From the NCBI GenBank assembly GCA_947259375.1, contig CAMYLZ010000018.1, positions 1-55,440 of the forward strand: a stretch of 55,440 nt of DNA. The letters are read 5' to 3'. Below the pieces are notes generated by a model. The model saw nothing but the letters and a program-made list of their open reading frames with translations. It was not told the DNA's origin and did not search any database. Below are positions 1 through 9,094 of this stretch, in pieces. A program made the translations under genes and the position numbers. This stretch comes from an uncultured Parvularculaceae bacterium (GTDB lineage Bacteria; Pseudomonadota; Alphaproteobacteria; Caulobacterales; Parvularculaceae). The stretch's first letter is position 1, and each line of letters begins with the position of its first letter.

Positions 1-2
1 CG

Positions 3-308
3 CCGGCCCCGGCCGCAGCTTCCGCCGCAGCGCCAGCCGCGCCCGCGCCGGCTGCGGCGCCTGATGCGGAGCATCCCGGCGCAGTGAAATCGCCGATGGT
101 CGGCACCGCCTATCTGTCGCCCTCGCCCGGCGCCGACCCGTTCGCCAAAGAAGGCGCGCAAGTTACCGAAGGCCAGACGGTGTTGATCGTTGAAGCGATG
201 AAGACCATGAACCCGATTACCGCGCCGCGTTCAGGCACGGTCTCCAAAGTGCTCGTCGCCGACGCACAACCGGTAGAGTTTGGCGAGCCCCTGCTCATCA
301 TTGAATAA
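3..308 (+). CDS. accB: Biotin carboxyl carrier protein of acetyl-CoA carboxylase (C-terminal part)
   Basis: The reading frame is open from the left edge, so the start lies outside the window. The first ~27 codons are an Ala/Pro-rich flexible linker. A biotinyl/lipoyl domain follows, with the biotin-attachment motif EAMKTMN, whose Lys is biotinylated. The domain begins at the typical KSPMVGTAY strand and ends in PLLIIE just before the TAA stop. BCCP carries carboxyl-biotin between biotin carboxylase (AccC) and the carboxyltransferase in the first step of fatty acid synthesis. accC follows 37 bp downstream on the same strand, the standard accBC operon. The linker plus domain arrangement is that of bacterial AccB; the missing N-terminus is the only uncertainty. 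Confidence 0.95.
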   Translation, partial: PAPAAASAAAPAAPAPAAAPDAEHPGAVKSPMVGTAYLSPSPGADPFAKEGAQVTEGQTVLIVEAMKTMNPITAPRSGTVSKVLVADAQPVEFGEPLLIIE

Positions 309-345
309 TAGCAGTGCGCAATCGCGCTCTTTTGACGGATAAGAA

Positions 346-1689
346 ATGTTCAACAAGGTCCTGATCGCCAACCGGGGCGAAATCGCTCTTCGCATTCATC
401 GGGCGTGCAAGGAACTCGGCATCGATACGGTGGCGGTGCATTCGACCGCTGATGAAGACGCCATGCATGTGCGCCTCGCCGATGAGAGTGTGTGCATCGG
501 CCCGCCGGCGCCGAAAGATTCCTACCTCAACATCCCGGCGATTATCTCGGCCGCGGAAATCACCGGCGCGGACGCTATTCACCCCGGCTATGGCTTCCTG
601 TCGGAGAATGCGCGTTTCGCCGACATTGTTGCGGCGCATAACATTACCTTTATCGGTCCCGATGCGGAACATATTCGCGTCATGGGCGACAAGATCGCCG
701 CCAAGGAAGCGGTCGGCCGGGCCGGCATTCCGCTGGTTCCAGGTTCGGACGGCGCGGTAAACTCGCTCGACGAAGCGCGCGAGGCGGCCGAAAAGATCGG
801 CTACCCGGTGCTGGTGAAAGCCGCCGCCGGCGGCGGCGGGCGCGGCATGAAGGTCGCGAAAACCCCAGCCGACCTCGCAGAGGCGCTGTCCACCGCCAAG
901 GCGGAAGCCAAAGGCGCCTTCGGCGACGACGCGGTTTATCTCGAAAAATATCTCACCTTGCCGCGCCATATTGAATTGCAGATTATCGCCGACAAGCACG
1001 GCAATGTGGTCCAACTCGGCGAGCGAGACTGCTCCTTGCAGCGCCGCCACCAGAAAGTGCTCGAAGAAGCGCTCTCGCCTGCTCTCACCGACAAGGAGCG
1101 CGCCAGGATCGGCGAGACAGTGCGCAAGGCGATTGAAAAAATTGGCTATCTCGGCGCCGGGACTATCGAGTTTTTGTATGAGGACGGCGAGTTCTATTTC
1201 ATCGAAATGAACACGCGCCTGCAGGTCGAGCATCCGATCACCGAACAGGTGACCCGCATCGACCTGGTGCGCGAGCAGATTATGGTCGCGGCGGGCGCCA
1301 AGCTGAGCTTCCGCCAGGAAGACATCGCTTTCAACGGCCACGCCATCGAGTGCCGGGTGAATGCGGAAAACCCGCGTAGCTTCCGCCCCTCGCCGGGCGA
1401 AATCACCCAGTTTCACCCCGCCGGCGGGCCGGGCGTGCGCTTCGATTCTGCGGTCTATACGGGCTACAAGATCCCGCCCTATTACGACTCGATGATCGGC
1501 AAGCTGATCGTTTACGGCGACGACCGCGCCCATTGCATCGCGCGCCTGCGCCGGGCCCTTTCGGAAATGGTGTTCGTCGGCGTCGAGACCACGGTCCCGC
1601 TATTCATGGACCTCGTCGACGATCCGGAATTCCAGAAGGGCGATTATCACATCCATTGGCTGGAAGAATGGCTGGCGAAGAGCGAATAG
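346..1689 (+). CDS. accC: Acetyl-CoA carboxylase, biotin carboxylase subunit
   Basis: The 447-residue length is typical of AccC. It is an ATP-grasp enzyme that carboxylates biotin on BCCP using ATP and bicarbonate. Visible features are the N-terminal [13 protein letters not shown] motif, the ATP-binding lysines near 116 and 158, the glycine-rich loop [11 protein letters not shown] (about 159-169), the HQKVLEE segment (235-241) and the catalytic [13 protein letters not shown] (about 285-297), holding Glu287, Asn289 and Arg291. It lies 37 bp after accB and is probably cotranscribed with it. A 411-codon open frame on the opposite strand is only its shadow. No anomaly is seen. Confidence 0.98.
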   Translation: MFNKVLIANRGEIALRIHRACKELGIDTVAVHSTADEDAMHVRLADESVCIGPPAPKDSYLNIPAIISAAEITGADAIHPGYGFLSENARFADIVAAHNITFIGPDAEHIRVMGDKIAAKEAVGRAGIPLVPGSDGAVNSLDEAREAAEKIGYPVLVKAAAGGGGRGMKVAKTPADLAEALSTAKAEAKGAFGDDAVYLEKYLTLPRHIELQIIADKHGNVVQLGERDCSLQRRHQKVLEEALSPALTDKERARIGETVRKAIEKIGYLGAGTIEFLYEDGEFYFIEMNTRLQVEHPITEQVTRIDLVREQIMVAAGAKLSFRQEDIAFNGHAIECRVNAENPRSFRPSPGEITQFHPAGGPGVRFDSAVYTGYKIPPYYDSMIGKLIVYGDDRAHCIARLRRALSEMVFVGVETTVPLFMDLVDDPEFQKGDYHIHWLEEWLAKSE

Positions 1690-1801
1690 CGCGAAAACTT
1701 CGCCGCCAAATGAATTAACACGAAAATTCCAAGCCTTACGCCGTAAACACGGCGCGGCGGCGATATTGTGCCCGCCGCCCGGACAGGCGCATAATGGCGC
1801 C

Positions 1802-2407
1802 ATGCCCCGCGATTCGGCCAATTCCATTCGGACTGACGAGCTGCTGCAAGCCTATTCGCTCGGCTATTTTCCCATGGCCCGCTCGCGCGATGATGAAAGC
1901 GTCGTCTGGGTCTTGCCGGACGAGCGCGGCGTCATTCCGCTCGACAAGGCGCGCGCGCCGAAGCGGCTGACCCGGTTTTTGAAAAACAACCCCTTCGAGA
2001 TTCGCATCGACACCGCCTTTTCGCAAGTCATCGCCGCCTGCGCCGAGGCGACAAATGCGCGGCCCGACACCTGGATCAATGACGCAATCATTGAGGCCTA
2101 TACCGAATTGCATCACGAGGGCCATGCCCATTCGATCGAATGCTGGCGGGACGGCAAGTTGGTTGGCGGGCTTTACGGCGTCGCGCTCGGCGCGGCGTTT
2201 TGCGGCGAAAGCATGTTCTCGCGCGAGACCAACGCGTCGAAGGCCGCCCTTCTATATCTGATTGAGCATCTCAAGCGCCGCGGTTTTCATTTCATCGACG
2301 CGCAGTTTTTCAACGAGCACCTCGTGCAATTCGGGCTGATCGGCGTACCGGATGCGGACTATCAAGCGGCCTTGCAAAAAGCCCTGGCGTCAGACGCTGC
2401 ATTTTAG
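1802..2407 (+). CDS. aat: Leucyl/phenylalanyl-tRNA--protein transferase
   Basis: Aat moves Leu or Phe from charged tRNA to proteins with N-terminal Arg or Lys, making them ClpS/ClpAP substrates (bacterial N-degron pathway). Family motifs visible: LLQAYSLGYFPMA near the N-terminus, the segment WINDAIIEAY, and the strongly conserved GESMFSRETNASK with LIEHLKRRGF and FIDAQFFNEHLVQFG downstream. The ATG at 1802 gives 201 residues. The frame stays open to a TTG at 1766, but that extension is not family-like. It is 112 bp after accC, the order seen in many alphaproteobacteria. There is no clear Shine-Dalgarno, so expression may depend on read-through from accBC. Confidence 0.95.
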   Translation: MPRDSANSIRTDELLQAYSLGYFPMARSRDDESVVWVLPDERGVIPLDKARAPKRLTRFLKNNPFEIRIDTAFSQVIAACAEATNARPDTWINDAIIEAYTELHHEGHAHSIECWRDGKLVGGLYGVALGAAFCGESMFSRETNASKAALLYLIEHLKRRGFHFIDAQFFNEHLVQFGLIGVPDADYQAALQKALASDAAF

Positions 2408-2518
2408 CGCAGCCAGGAAACGCCTCATCGCATGTGATCTGGCGCCAATTGCATTTACTACACACGCATGAGACGCAATGCGGCCTCCACAGATGCGTTG
2501 AGTTGGAAAGGTCAATAC

Positions 2519-3322
2519 ATGCTTCGTGTTTGCTTAGTCGCTATTTTATCGCTTGCTTCAATATCAGGCGTCACAAATGCAGCCGCCCAAGAAAATAACG
2601 AGCCCGTCAAGGTCATGGTGCTCGGCACGTTTCACTTCAATGGCGGCGGGCAAGATGTGGTCAACACGGATGTTGACGACATGTTGTCGCCGCACCGTCA
2701 GGCCGAAATCGACGACGTTCTGACACGCCTTGAAGCATTCGCGTCCGACAAAATAATGCTGGAAATGGGGCCGGCTGATGAAGCCAAATTCAACGCCAAC
2801 TATGAAGCCTACCTGAAGGGCGAGTTCGAACTTGGCGTGAATGAACGCCAGCAGCTCGGCATGAAGCTCGCGGCAAGGCTCGGCCATGACAAATTATACG
2901 GCATGGATCACGACAACTTTCTGGACTTTCGTCCCGCATTGGCGGCAGCGAAAGAACTTGGTCAGGATCGATTACTGAACGAACGCGAAGCCATGATTGA
3001 AAACATCGTGGCGAGGATTGACTCGAAAAAAGGCCAGCCTCTGCGCGAGTGGCTGATTGATCTCAACTCGCCTCCCTTCGGGGCGAACCATTATGGATAC
3101 CTGACTATCGCGCAAATGGGGACTGTCGGCGATTCAGGCGCTGAGCAAATTATCGACTGGTGGGAGCGCAATCTCGTCATGTTCGCGCATACCGCACAAT
3201 ACGCCGAACCCGGAGATAAAATCCTGATCATCGTTGGTTCAGGCCACAAATATCTGCTGCACCAGTTCTTCGAGGAGGCCCGCGGTTTTGAACTGGTCAG
3301 CCCGCTGCCTTATCTCGAATAA
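2519..3322 (+). CDS. Secreted DUF5694-like protein of unknown function
   Basis: A hypothetical of about 267 residues. The start at 2519 is chosen because GGAAAGG (2505-2511) sits 7 bp upstream and the protein then begins with a clean signal peptide (MLRVCLVAILSLASISG, cleaved near AAAQ). Mature-domain motifs include VMVLGTFHFNGGGQD near the N-terminus, MLEMGPADEAKFN, YGMDHDNFLDFRP in the middle and ILIIVGSGHKYLLHQFF near the C-terminus. This pattern recalls DUF5694, whose fold relates loosely to TraB/ChaN proteins; that match is from memory. Three 60-base lines counted by hand gave 45, 57 and 55% GC, below the neighbours, and the gene separates aat from the DUF2155 operon. This suggests a later insertion. 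No function is proposed. Confidence 0.75.
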   Translation: MLRVCLVAILSLASISGVTNAAAQENNEPVKVMVLGTFHFNGGGQDVVNTDVDDMLSPHRQAEIDDVLTRLEAFASDKIMLEMGPADEAKFNANYEAYLKGEFELGVNERQQLGMKLAARLGHDKLYGMDHDNFLDFRPALAAAKELGQDRLLNEREAMIENIVARIDSKKGQPLREWLIDLNSPPFGANHYGYLTIAQMGTVGDSGAEQIIDWWERNLVMFAHTAQYAEPGDKILIIVGSGHKYLLHQFFEEARGFELVSPLPYLE

Positions 3323-4000
3323 TCAGCCCTCAACCGCCTGCGTTTTGCAGTCGATCACCCAGACGTCATAAACCGGGTGTTCGAGCGCATTGAGCGCCGG
3401 CGACGAAGCGAACATCCAGCCGCGGAAAATATTAACGCCTTCCGCCTGCGGACCTTCCGCAACGATCGGCGCCGGGCCCTGCACGGGCTCGGCCTCATAG
3501 GCCGGCGCGGCGCCCACCGGCTCGCCCGGCAATGCGCCAAGATCTTGCGGTTCGATCGCTTCTTCGATGATCTCCGGTTCGACAATTTTCAGATCGCTTT
3601 CGCGATTGTTGAATTCGCGATCGAATACCTCAAGGAACGCCGTTGTTTCCGGAAACTCTTCCGGCGGGCGCTTGTCACAGGTGCGCGGCTGGATTTCCAG
3701 CGAGCCGAAGCGCGCAATGTCGTTCATCGGGATGTCGATGTCGGTAAAGCGCGCGGTGATTTTGTTGAGCGCCCGCAAGGTGACGGAGATCGGTTCGCGC
3801 GCCTGCCTCTCGATCACGCCGGCGAAGGGGTCGTCCTCGGAACGCGACAAACGCTCAAGCTCGCTAAGCGTTTCATCCTCCGCCTGCTCTTCGCGAACGT
3901 CGTCGAAAAGACCGGCGAGCGGGTCGTCGCTCGGCGCGGTCTGCGCCATCACCGCCAGCGGCGTCAGCCCCGCCGCCACAAAAATCAGCATACTGCGCAT
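3323..4000 (-). CDS. DUF2155 domain-containing periplasmic protein
   Basis: A 225-residue protein with an N-terminal signal peptide (MRSMLIFVAAGLTPLAVMAQ) and an acidic linker, then the DUF2155 domain in two blocks: LRALNKITARFTDIDIP...RFGSLEIQPRTCDKRPPEE and, near the C-terminus, FRGWMFASSPALNALEHPVYDVWVIDC. The domain is usually about 90-130 residues and continuous; here the blocks are split by a Pro/Glu-rich stretch (about residues 135-180). The start codon directly abuts the stop of the mlaD-like gene, implying translational coupling in the NDUFA12-mlaD-DUF2155 operon. The DUF2155 family is widespread in alphaproteobacteria without an assigned role; its genetic tie to an MCE protein suggests an envelope function (inference). 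Confidence 0.9.
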   Translation of the reverse strand: MRSMLIFVAAGLTPLAVMAQTAPSDDPLAGLFDDVREEQAEDETLSELERLSRSEDDPFAGVIERQAREPISVTLRALNKITARFTDIDIPMNDIARFGSLEIQPRTCDKRPPEEFPETTAFLEVFDREFNNRESDLKIVEPEIIEEAIEPQDLGALPGEPVGAAPAYEAEPVQGPAPIVAEGPQAEGVNIFRGWMFASSPALNALEHPVYDVWVIDCKTQAVEG

Positions 4001-4495
4001 TTAGAGCCCTCCCAAAGGATCCGCCGCCTCTTCGCTCTCAGCCGGCGCGCTCGCCTGGCTGGTGAACGCCTGCACGGCGAGGCCGAGCAAATCGACCGAG
4101 CCTTGCGTGATGGTGATCTTGTCGCCTTCGAGCAGCATTTCTTCGGCCGCGCCCGGTTCGATGGCGATATGCGCGCCGCCCAGCAGTCCGTCGGAAACGA
4201 CTTTCGCAATTGAATCTTCCGGTATCGGAACGCCGCGGTCAATCGCTAACGAAACATTCGCCTCATAGGTTGTCGCGTCGAGCGAATGCGCCATCACAGA
4301 GCCGATCTTGACGCCGGCGATGCGCACATCGGAGCCGACCGTCACGCCGTCGATGCGGCCGAACACCGCATCGAGCCGATAGGAATCCCTGCCAAGCGCG
4401 CTGCCGCTGGCGCCATAGGCATACACCATGAAGACAGCGGCGACCGCGATGACAAAGACGCCGATGACCGTTTCAAAAAATCCTGCCCGTGACAT
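4001..4495 (-). CDS. mlaD: MlaD-family (MCE domain) phospholipid transport protein
   Basis: A 164-residue short MCE protein: one N-terminal membrane helix (about residues 8-28, ETVIGVFVIAVAAVFMVYAY) and one MCE domain (about 38-115) with the conserved segment GVTVGSDVRIAGVKIGSV and the later SDGLLGGAHIAIEPG. This is the E. coli MlaD size class; such proteins form hexameric rings in the inner membrane that shuttle phospholipids with an MlaFE-type ABC transporter. No permease or ATPase is next to it here; those lie at 24.8-26.7 kb beside a second, longer MCE gene. It sits between NDUFA12 and DUF2155 genes, a conserved alphaproteobacterial arrangement. Whether it shares the MlaEF core below cannot be told from sequence. 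Confidence 0.92.
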   Translation of the reverse strand: MSRAGFFETVIGVFVIAVAAVFMVYAYGASGSALGRDSYRLDAVFGRIDGVTVGSDVRIAGVKIGSVMAHSLDATTYEANVSLAIDRGVPIPEDSIAKVVSDGLLGGAHIAIEPGAAEEMLLEGDKITITQGSVDLLGLAVQAFTSQASAPAESEEAADPLGGL

Positions 4496-4542
4496 GGCTC
4501 TCTCCTCGCGCGCTGCTGCTCAACTGATCTCGAGCAATTCTC

Positions 4543-4953
4543 TTAAGCGCTTTCCGGCGACCAAGCTTCATAGTCGTCATTCACGTCTGCGGGACCGTCC
4601 GCGCGCGAAAGGCTGCCTTTCGGGTGATAGGCAAGCGGCGTGCCGGTCATGTTCGGCAGATGATCCTGCTCAAAGGCGCGACGGGTCAAGGGCGCGACCG
4701 ACGGCGCCTCCTCGAAGGTGTGATGCAGCCAGCCATGCCAGTCCGAAGGCACGCGCGAGGCCTCGGCGACGCCATGATAGACGACCCAGCGCCGCCGGCG
4801 CTTACCGTCGCTGCCCGGAAGGCTGCCTTGTTTCTCCTCGAAATAGCGGTTTCCCTGCTCGTCGGTCCCGACGAGGCGCGCGCCCCTGCGCCAGAGCGTG
4901 AATGACGTGCCGAAGGTGGTCGAATTCCACCAGGTGAACAATTGTGAAAGCAT
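4543..4953 (-). CDS. NADH:ubiquinone oxidoreductase accessory subunit, NDUFA12 family
   Basis: A 136-residue homologue of mitochondrial B17.2/NDUFA12, an accessory subunit of complex I kept in alphaproteobacteria. Landmarks: FTWWNSTTFGTSFTLWRRG at the N-terminus, LVGTDEQGNRYFEEK, RRWVVYHGVAEASRVP and DWHGWLHHTF, then the C-terminal HLPNMTGTPLAYHPKGSLSR. The family protein contacts the peripheral arm of complex I. It is the first gene of the minus-strand operon leading to mlaD (47 bp downstream) and DUF2155. Its start is about 200 bp from the divergent nrdJ start, so the operon promoter should lie in 4954-5110. The nuo genes themselves are not in the window. Confidence 0.95.
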   Translation of the reverse strand: MLSQLFTWWNSTTFGTSFTLWRRGARLVGTDEQGNRYFEEKQGSLPGSDGKRRRRWVVYHGVAEASRVPSDWHGWLHHTFEEAPSVAPLTRRAFEQDHLPNMTGTPLAYHPKGSLSRADGPADVNDDYEAWSPESA

Positions 4954-5089
4954 GCCTCATCCTGTACTTGCCGCCGCAACGCTAGGCGCGGCGCGCGGCG
5001 CGAATATGGCGCCCGTTGATGTTGCGGGCAATAGAGGGCCAGCGCCCCAATATGCCGCGCTTTCCCCTTGAAATCTGACGGGAACAGGT

Positions 5090-5124
5090 GGAGCCCATGA
5101 GGCTCCGCGACTATATTTAGAGAC
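5090..5124 (+). promoter_or_regulatory. Candidate NrdR box / -10 region and small hairpin upstream of nrdJ
   Basis: CTATATTTAG at 5111-5120 matches 9 of 10 positions of the NrdR-box core CWATATATWG. Its first six bases also equal the alphaproteobacterial -10 CTATAT. Immediately upstream is a perfect 6-bp hairpin, GGAGCC (5090-5095), loop CATGA, GGCTCC (5101-5106). NrdR boxes usually occur in pairs one or a few helical turns apart. The next best match, CAATATGCCG at 5048-5057 (7 of 10), is 63 bp away, unusually far. The call is therefore tentative. It lies 40 bp before the chosen nrdJ start. Confidence 0.35.
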
Positions 5125-5159
5125 CGATGCGGCGCCGAACCGCCCGGAAAACGACGAAT

Positions 5160-8100
5160 ATGCGAATAGAACGCCGATATTCCAGCGAAAAGGCCGCGCC
5201 CTATGGCGCGGGGCCGGACGGAATTGTGTTCCGCCAGGCCGATTCGGAAATCCGCACGATCACCGGCGACATCCTGTTTGAAATGCGCGATCTGGAGGTT
5301 CCCAAGCATTGGAGCCAAACCGCGATCGACATTCTCGCGCAGAAATATCTGCGCAAGGCGGGCGTCCCGGCGGCGACCCGAAAAGTCCCGGAGAAAGGCG
5401 TGCCCGCCTTCCTGCAGCGCTCCATGCCGGACATCAAGGCGCTGGCCAAACTCCCCGCCGACAAGCGCTACGGGCCAGAGACCTCCGCCCGCCAGGTGTT
5501 CGACCGGATGGCAGGCGCTTGGGCCTATTGGGGCTGGAAGGGCGGTTATTTCGACGATGAAGCCGCCGCCCGGAATTATATGGACGAAATGCGCGCCATG
5601 CTGGCCGCGCAAATCGGCGCGCCAAACTCGCCGCAATGGTTCAATACCGGCCTCAACTGGGCCTATGGCATTGATTCGGTCGGCCACGGCCATTTCTATG
5701 TGGACCACGCCTCCGGCCGGCTCACTGAATCCGAGAGCGCTTATGAGCGCCCGCAGCCGCATGCCTGCTTCATCCAGTCGGTGGAAGACAGCCTCACCGG
5801 CGATGGCGGCGTCATGGACCTGTGGAAGCGCGAGGCGCTGCTGTTCAAATACGGCTCCGGCTCCGGCACCAATTTTTCGAATATTCGCGGCGCGGGCGAG
5901 CTGTTGTCGAGCGGCGGCAAAAGCTCCGGCCTGTTGAGTTTTTTGAAAGTCGGCGATACCGCCGCTGGCGCGGTCAAATCCGGCGGCACCACGCGGCGGG
6001 CGGCGAAAATGGTCGTCGTCGACGCAGACCATCCCGATATTGAAGAATTCGTCTCGTGGAAGACCCGCGAGGAAGAAAAAGTCGCGATGCTGGTCGCCGG
6101 CTCGCGCGCCATGGCGAAGCATTTGCCGCTGGTGCTCGCCGCCTGCTGGACGAGTGAAGACGACGAGACGCGCTTCGATCCGCGCCAGAACCCGGCGCTG
6201 AAAGCGGCGATCCGCGACGCCAAGAAAGCCTTCGTTCCGGACGCCTCGATCCGCCGCACGATCGACTTCGCCCGCCAGGGCTACCGGGAAATCGCCGTCG
6301 AGCGCTATGATCTTGACTGGGATTCGGAAAGCTACCGGACGGTCTCGGGGCAGAACGCCAACAACTCGGTGCGCGTCACCGATGACTTCCTCAAGGCGGT
6401 GAGCGAGGACGGCCCGTGGACGCTGAAGCGGCGCACGGATGGCGGCGCGTCCAAGACCGTGCGCGCGCGCGGCTTGTGGAGCGACATCTGCTCGGCGGCG
6501 TGGACGTGCGCTGATCCGGGCCTGCAATTTCACGACACCATCAACGCCTGGCATACCTGCCCCGAAGGCGGCGATATCCGCGCGTCCAATCCGTGTTCGG
6601 AATATATGTTCCTCGACGACACGGCGTGCAATCTCGCTTCGCTCAATCTCTTGAAATTCAAGACGGCGGACGGCTTCGACGTCGACGGCTTCGAACATGC
6701 CTGCCGCCTGTGGACGCTGACGCTCGAAATCTCCGTCCTGATGGCGCAATATCCATCGGCGGAAATCGCCCGGCGCTCGTTCGATTACCGCACGCTCGGC
6801 CTCGGCTACGCCAATCTTGGCGGGCTGTTGATGGCGTCCGGGCTTGCCTATGACAGCGAGGAAGCGCGCGCGCTCGCCGCCGGCGTCACGGCGCTGATGA
6901 CCGGCGCGGCCTATCGCGCCTCTGCCGAAATCGCCTCCTTTATCGGCCCCTTTGCAAAATTCTCCGACAATCGCGACGCCATGTTGCGGGTGTTGCGCAA
7001 CCATCGCCGCGCCTGCGTCGGCACGGCGATTGGCGGCGATTTTGAAGGTCTCGCCGTCGAGCCGGCCCCGCTTGACGCCGCCTCCGCGCCGTTCAGGGAA
7101 GTCACCGACGCGGCCCGGCGCGTATGGAACGAAGCCTATGAGCTTGGCGCGATCAATGGCTATCGCAACGCGCAAGTCACCGTGATCGCGCCGACCGGCA
7201 CGATCGGCCTCGTCATGGATTGCGACACCACCGGCATCGAACCCGATTTCGCGCTTGTGAAGTTCAAAAAGCTCGCCGGCGGCGGCATGTTGAAGATCAT
7301 CAACCGGTCCGTGCCCGCCGCATTGCGTGCGCTTGGCTATGCGGACAATGAAATCGACGACATCGTCCTTTACGCCACCGGACGCGGCACCATGCAGGAC
7401 GCGCCAGGCGTCAGCCTCGACGATTTGCGCGGCGAAGGCTTTGAAGAGCGCCATATCAGGGCGCTCGAAGAACGCCTCAAGACCGCCTTCGACCTTACCT
7501 ACGCCTTCACGCCGCAAGCGCTGGGCGAGGATTTCTGCACCAATGTGCTCGGCCTGCATGCAAGCGAACTTGGCTCCACTGGTTATGAAGTGCTGCGGTT
7601 TCTCGGTTTTGCCGATGAAGAGATCCACCAGGCGAACCTGTTCTGCTGCGGCTCGATGACCATCGAAGGCGCGCCGCATCTGCGCCAGGAACATTACGCG
7701 GTGTTTGACTGCGCCACCCCATGCGGGCGCATCGGCACGCGCGCGCTTGGCGTCGAGGCGCATCTGACCATGATGGCCGCGGCGCAGCCCTTTATCTCCG
7801 GCGCCATTTCGAAGACCGTCAACTTGCCGTCCCACGCCAGCATTGGCGATTGCGCGCAAGCCTATCTCCTCGCCTGGCGCATGGGGCTCAAAGCCATCGC
7901 GCTTTATCGCGACGGCTCGAAATTGTCCCAGCCGCTCGCCTCCGCCCTGCTCGCCGCTGATAGCGATGAAGAAGAGGTCGATCTTTCCGAAGAAATCGCC
8001 GACGCCCCGGCGGCGGAAAAATCCAAGATTGTCGCCGAGCGCATTGTCGAACGCATCATCGAGCGGACGCCGGGACGCCGCCGCCTGCCCGACCGGCGCA

Positions 8101-8960
8101 AGGGCTATATCCAGAAAGCCATTGTCGGCGGTCACAAGGTCTATCTGCACACCGGCGAGTTTGACGATGGCGAACTGGGCGAGCTTTTCATCGACATGCA
8201 CAAGGAAGGCGCCGCCTTCCGTTCGCTGATGAACAATTTCGCCATCGCAGTCTCGCTCGGGCTGCAATATGGCGTGCCGCTTGAGGAATTTGTCGACGCT
8301 TACGTGTTCACGCGGTTCGACCCGTCCGGCCCGGTGCGCGGCAACGACCAGATCAAGAACGCCACCTCGATCCTCGATTACATTTTCCGCGAACTCGCCA
8401 TTTCCTATCTCGGGCGCACCGACCTCGCCCATGTGGCGCCGGAAGACTCCGCCGTTGATGCGATCGGCAAAGGCGTCAGTCAGGAAAAGACTCAGGCCGA
8501 CGCGGCGCGGCTGATTTCCAAGGGGTTTTCCCGCTCGACGGTGACGGACAATCTGGTGATCCTGCGGGGCGGCGACTTTGATCGGCTGCGCCATGGCGTC
8601 GAACAGGCCGGCGCCAATGAAAACCGTGATGACGGCGCCATTGATGTCGAAGTCGAGGAAGCCGAAATCGCCGACATCGCCAGCGCTGTTGAAGACGCAG
8701 AAGCGGCCGCCGAAAGCGCCGGCGCCGCGCCGCGCGCGGAAACCGCGCCGGAGATCGAAGCCAAGGTCGCCAAGCTCGCCGAAGCGGTGAACCGACAGGC
8801 GCCGCGCGGGGTGCTCGCAACGCCGGCGAATTTGCGCACCGAAGCGCGCATCAAGGGCTATGAAGGCGACGCCTGTCCCGATTGCGGCCAGTTTACGCTG
8901 GTGCGTAATGGCGCCTGTCTCAAATGCGACAGCTGCGGTGCATCGACAGGCTGTTCCTAA
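5160..8960 (+). CDS. nrdJ: Adenosylcobalamin-dependent (class II) ribonucleotide reductase
   Basis: Makes deoxyribonucleotides from ribonucleotides using B12. The start at 5160 (MRIERRYSS) is preferred over the ATG at 5127, whose extra 11 basic residues are not family-like; the protein is then 1266 residues. The radical-site motif N-P-C-S-E gives Asn477, thiyl Cys479 and Glu481. The redox pair is Cys203 (PHACFIQS) and Cys490 (TACNLAS), with the 11-residue Cys479-Cys490 spacing of class II enzymes. [18 protein letters not shown] and [13 protein letters not shown] are further family blocks. A TSCPD-type domain lies around 990-1090, and the tail has a Cys-rich ribbon ([15 protein letters not shown]) that probably re-reduces the active site. 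No cobalamin riboswitch was seen upstream. A 1467-codon frame on the other strand is a shadow. Confidence 0.97.
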   Translation: MRIERRYSSEKAAPYGAGPDGIVFRQADSEIRTITGDILFEMRDLEVPKHWSQTAIDILAQKYLRKAGVPAATRKVPEKGVPAFLQRSMPDIKALAKLPADKRYGPETSARQVFDRMAGAWAYWGWKGGYFDDEAAARNYMDEMRAMLAAQIGAPNSPQWFNTGLNWAYGIDSVGHGHFYVDHASGRLTESESAYERPQPHACFIQSVEDSLTGDGGVMDLWKREALLFKYGSGSGTNFSNIRGAGELLSSGGKSSGLLSFLKVGDTAAGAVKSGGTTRRAAKMVVVDADHPDIEEFVSWKTREEEKVAMLVAGSRAMAKHLPLVLAACWTSEDDETRFDPRQNPALKAAIRDAKKAFVPDASIRRTIDFARQGYREIAVERYDLDWDSESYRTVSGQNANNSVRVTDDFLKAVSEDGPWTLKRRTDGGASKTVRARGLWSDICSAAWTCADPGLQFHDTINAWHTCPEGGDIRASNPCSEYMFLDDTACNLASLNLLKFKTADGFDVDGFEHACRLWTLTLEISVLMAQYPSAEIARRSFDYRTLGLGYANLGGLLMASGLAYDSEEARALAAGVTALMTGAAYRASAEIASFIGPFAKFSDNRDAMLRVLRNHRRACVGTAIGGDFEGLAVEPAPLDAASAPFREVTDAARRVWNEAYELGAINGYRNAQVTVIAPTGTIGLVMDCDTTGIEPDFALVKFKKLAGGGMLKIINRSVPAALRALGYADNEIDDIVLYATGRGTMQDAPGVSLDDLRGEGFEERHIRALEERLKTAFDLTYAFTPQALGEDFCTNVLGLHASELGSTGYEVLRFLGFADEEIHQANLFCCGSMTIEGAPHLRQEHYAVFDCATPCGRIGTRALGVEAHLTMMAAAQPFISGAISKTVNLPSHASIGDCAQAYLLAWRMGLKAIALYRDGSKLSQPLASALLAADSDEEEVDLSEEIADAPAAEKSKIVAERIVERIIERTPGRRRLPDRRKGYIQKAIVGGHKVYLHTGEFDDGELGELFIDMHKEGAAFRSLMNNFAIAVSLGLQYGVPLEEFVDAYVFTRFDPSGPVRGNDQIKNATSILDYIFRELAISYLGRTDLAHVAPEDSAVDAIGKGVSQEKTQADAARLISKGFSRSTVTDNLVILRGGDFDRLRHGVEQAGANENRDDGAIDVEVEEAEIADIASAVEDAEAAAESAGAAPRAETAPEIEAKVAKLAEAVNRQAPRGVLATPANLRTEARIKGYEGDACPDCGQFTLVRNGACLKCDSCGASTGCS

Positions 8961-9030
8961 ACGCGCTTTAACCATGCATTCCGCTATAGGGAAATGATAA
9001 ATCCACACGGCCGTAATTGCGGCGTTACCC

Positions 9031-9062
9031 TTAAGCGATCGTTGATAAAGCTCCGTCATAAT
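9031..9062 (+). promoter_or_regulatory. CtrA-like box with -10 element upstream of the pentapeptide gene
   Basis: TTAA (9031-9034), 7 bases, TTGA (9042-9045) matches 7 of 8 fixed positions of the CtrA consensus TTAA-N7-TTAA. CATAAT at 9057-9062 could be the -10, so the box would overlap the -35 region, the usual arrangement at CtrA-activated promoters. It lies 33 bp before the GTG at 9095. One mismatch in a motif this short makes chance plausible. Confidence 0.35.
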
Positions 9063-9094
9063 CCCCGCACAAATGATTGCGAGGAGCAAACGCG

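Noticed and set aside
298-1533. A 411-codon minus-strand frame opposite accC
   Set aside because: Shadow of accC; no recognisable domain or ribosome site.
3377-4213. 278-codon plus-strand frame opposite DUF2155 and mlaD
   Set aside because: Composition is Arg-rich shadow; both minus-strand genes are well supported by family motifs.
4954-5159. Cobalamin riboswitch before B12-dependent nrdJ
   Set aside because: I looked for the B12-box GCCACTG-type sequence and the long leader; neither is present in about 200 bp.
4686-9089. A 1467-codon open frame on the minus strand opposite nrdJ
   Set aside because: It mirrors the codon phase of a GC-rich gene, has no family motifs, is rich in Arg/Ala/Gly, and would also overlap the NDUFA12 gene in another frame.
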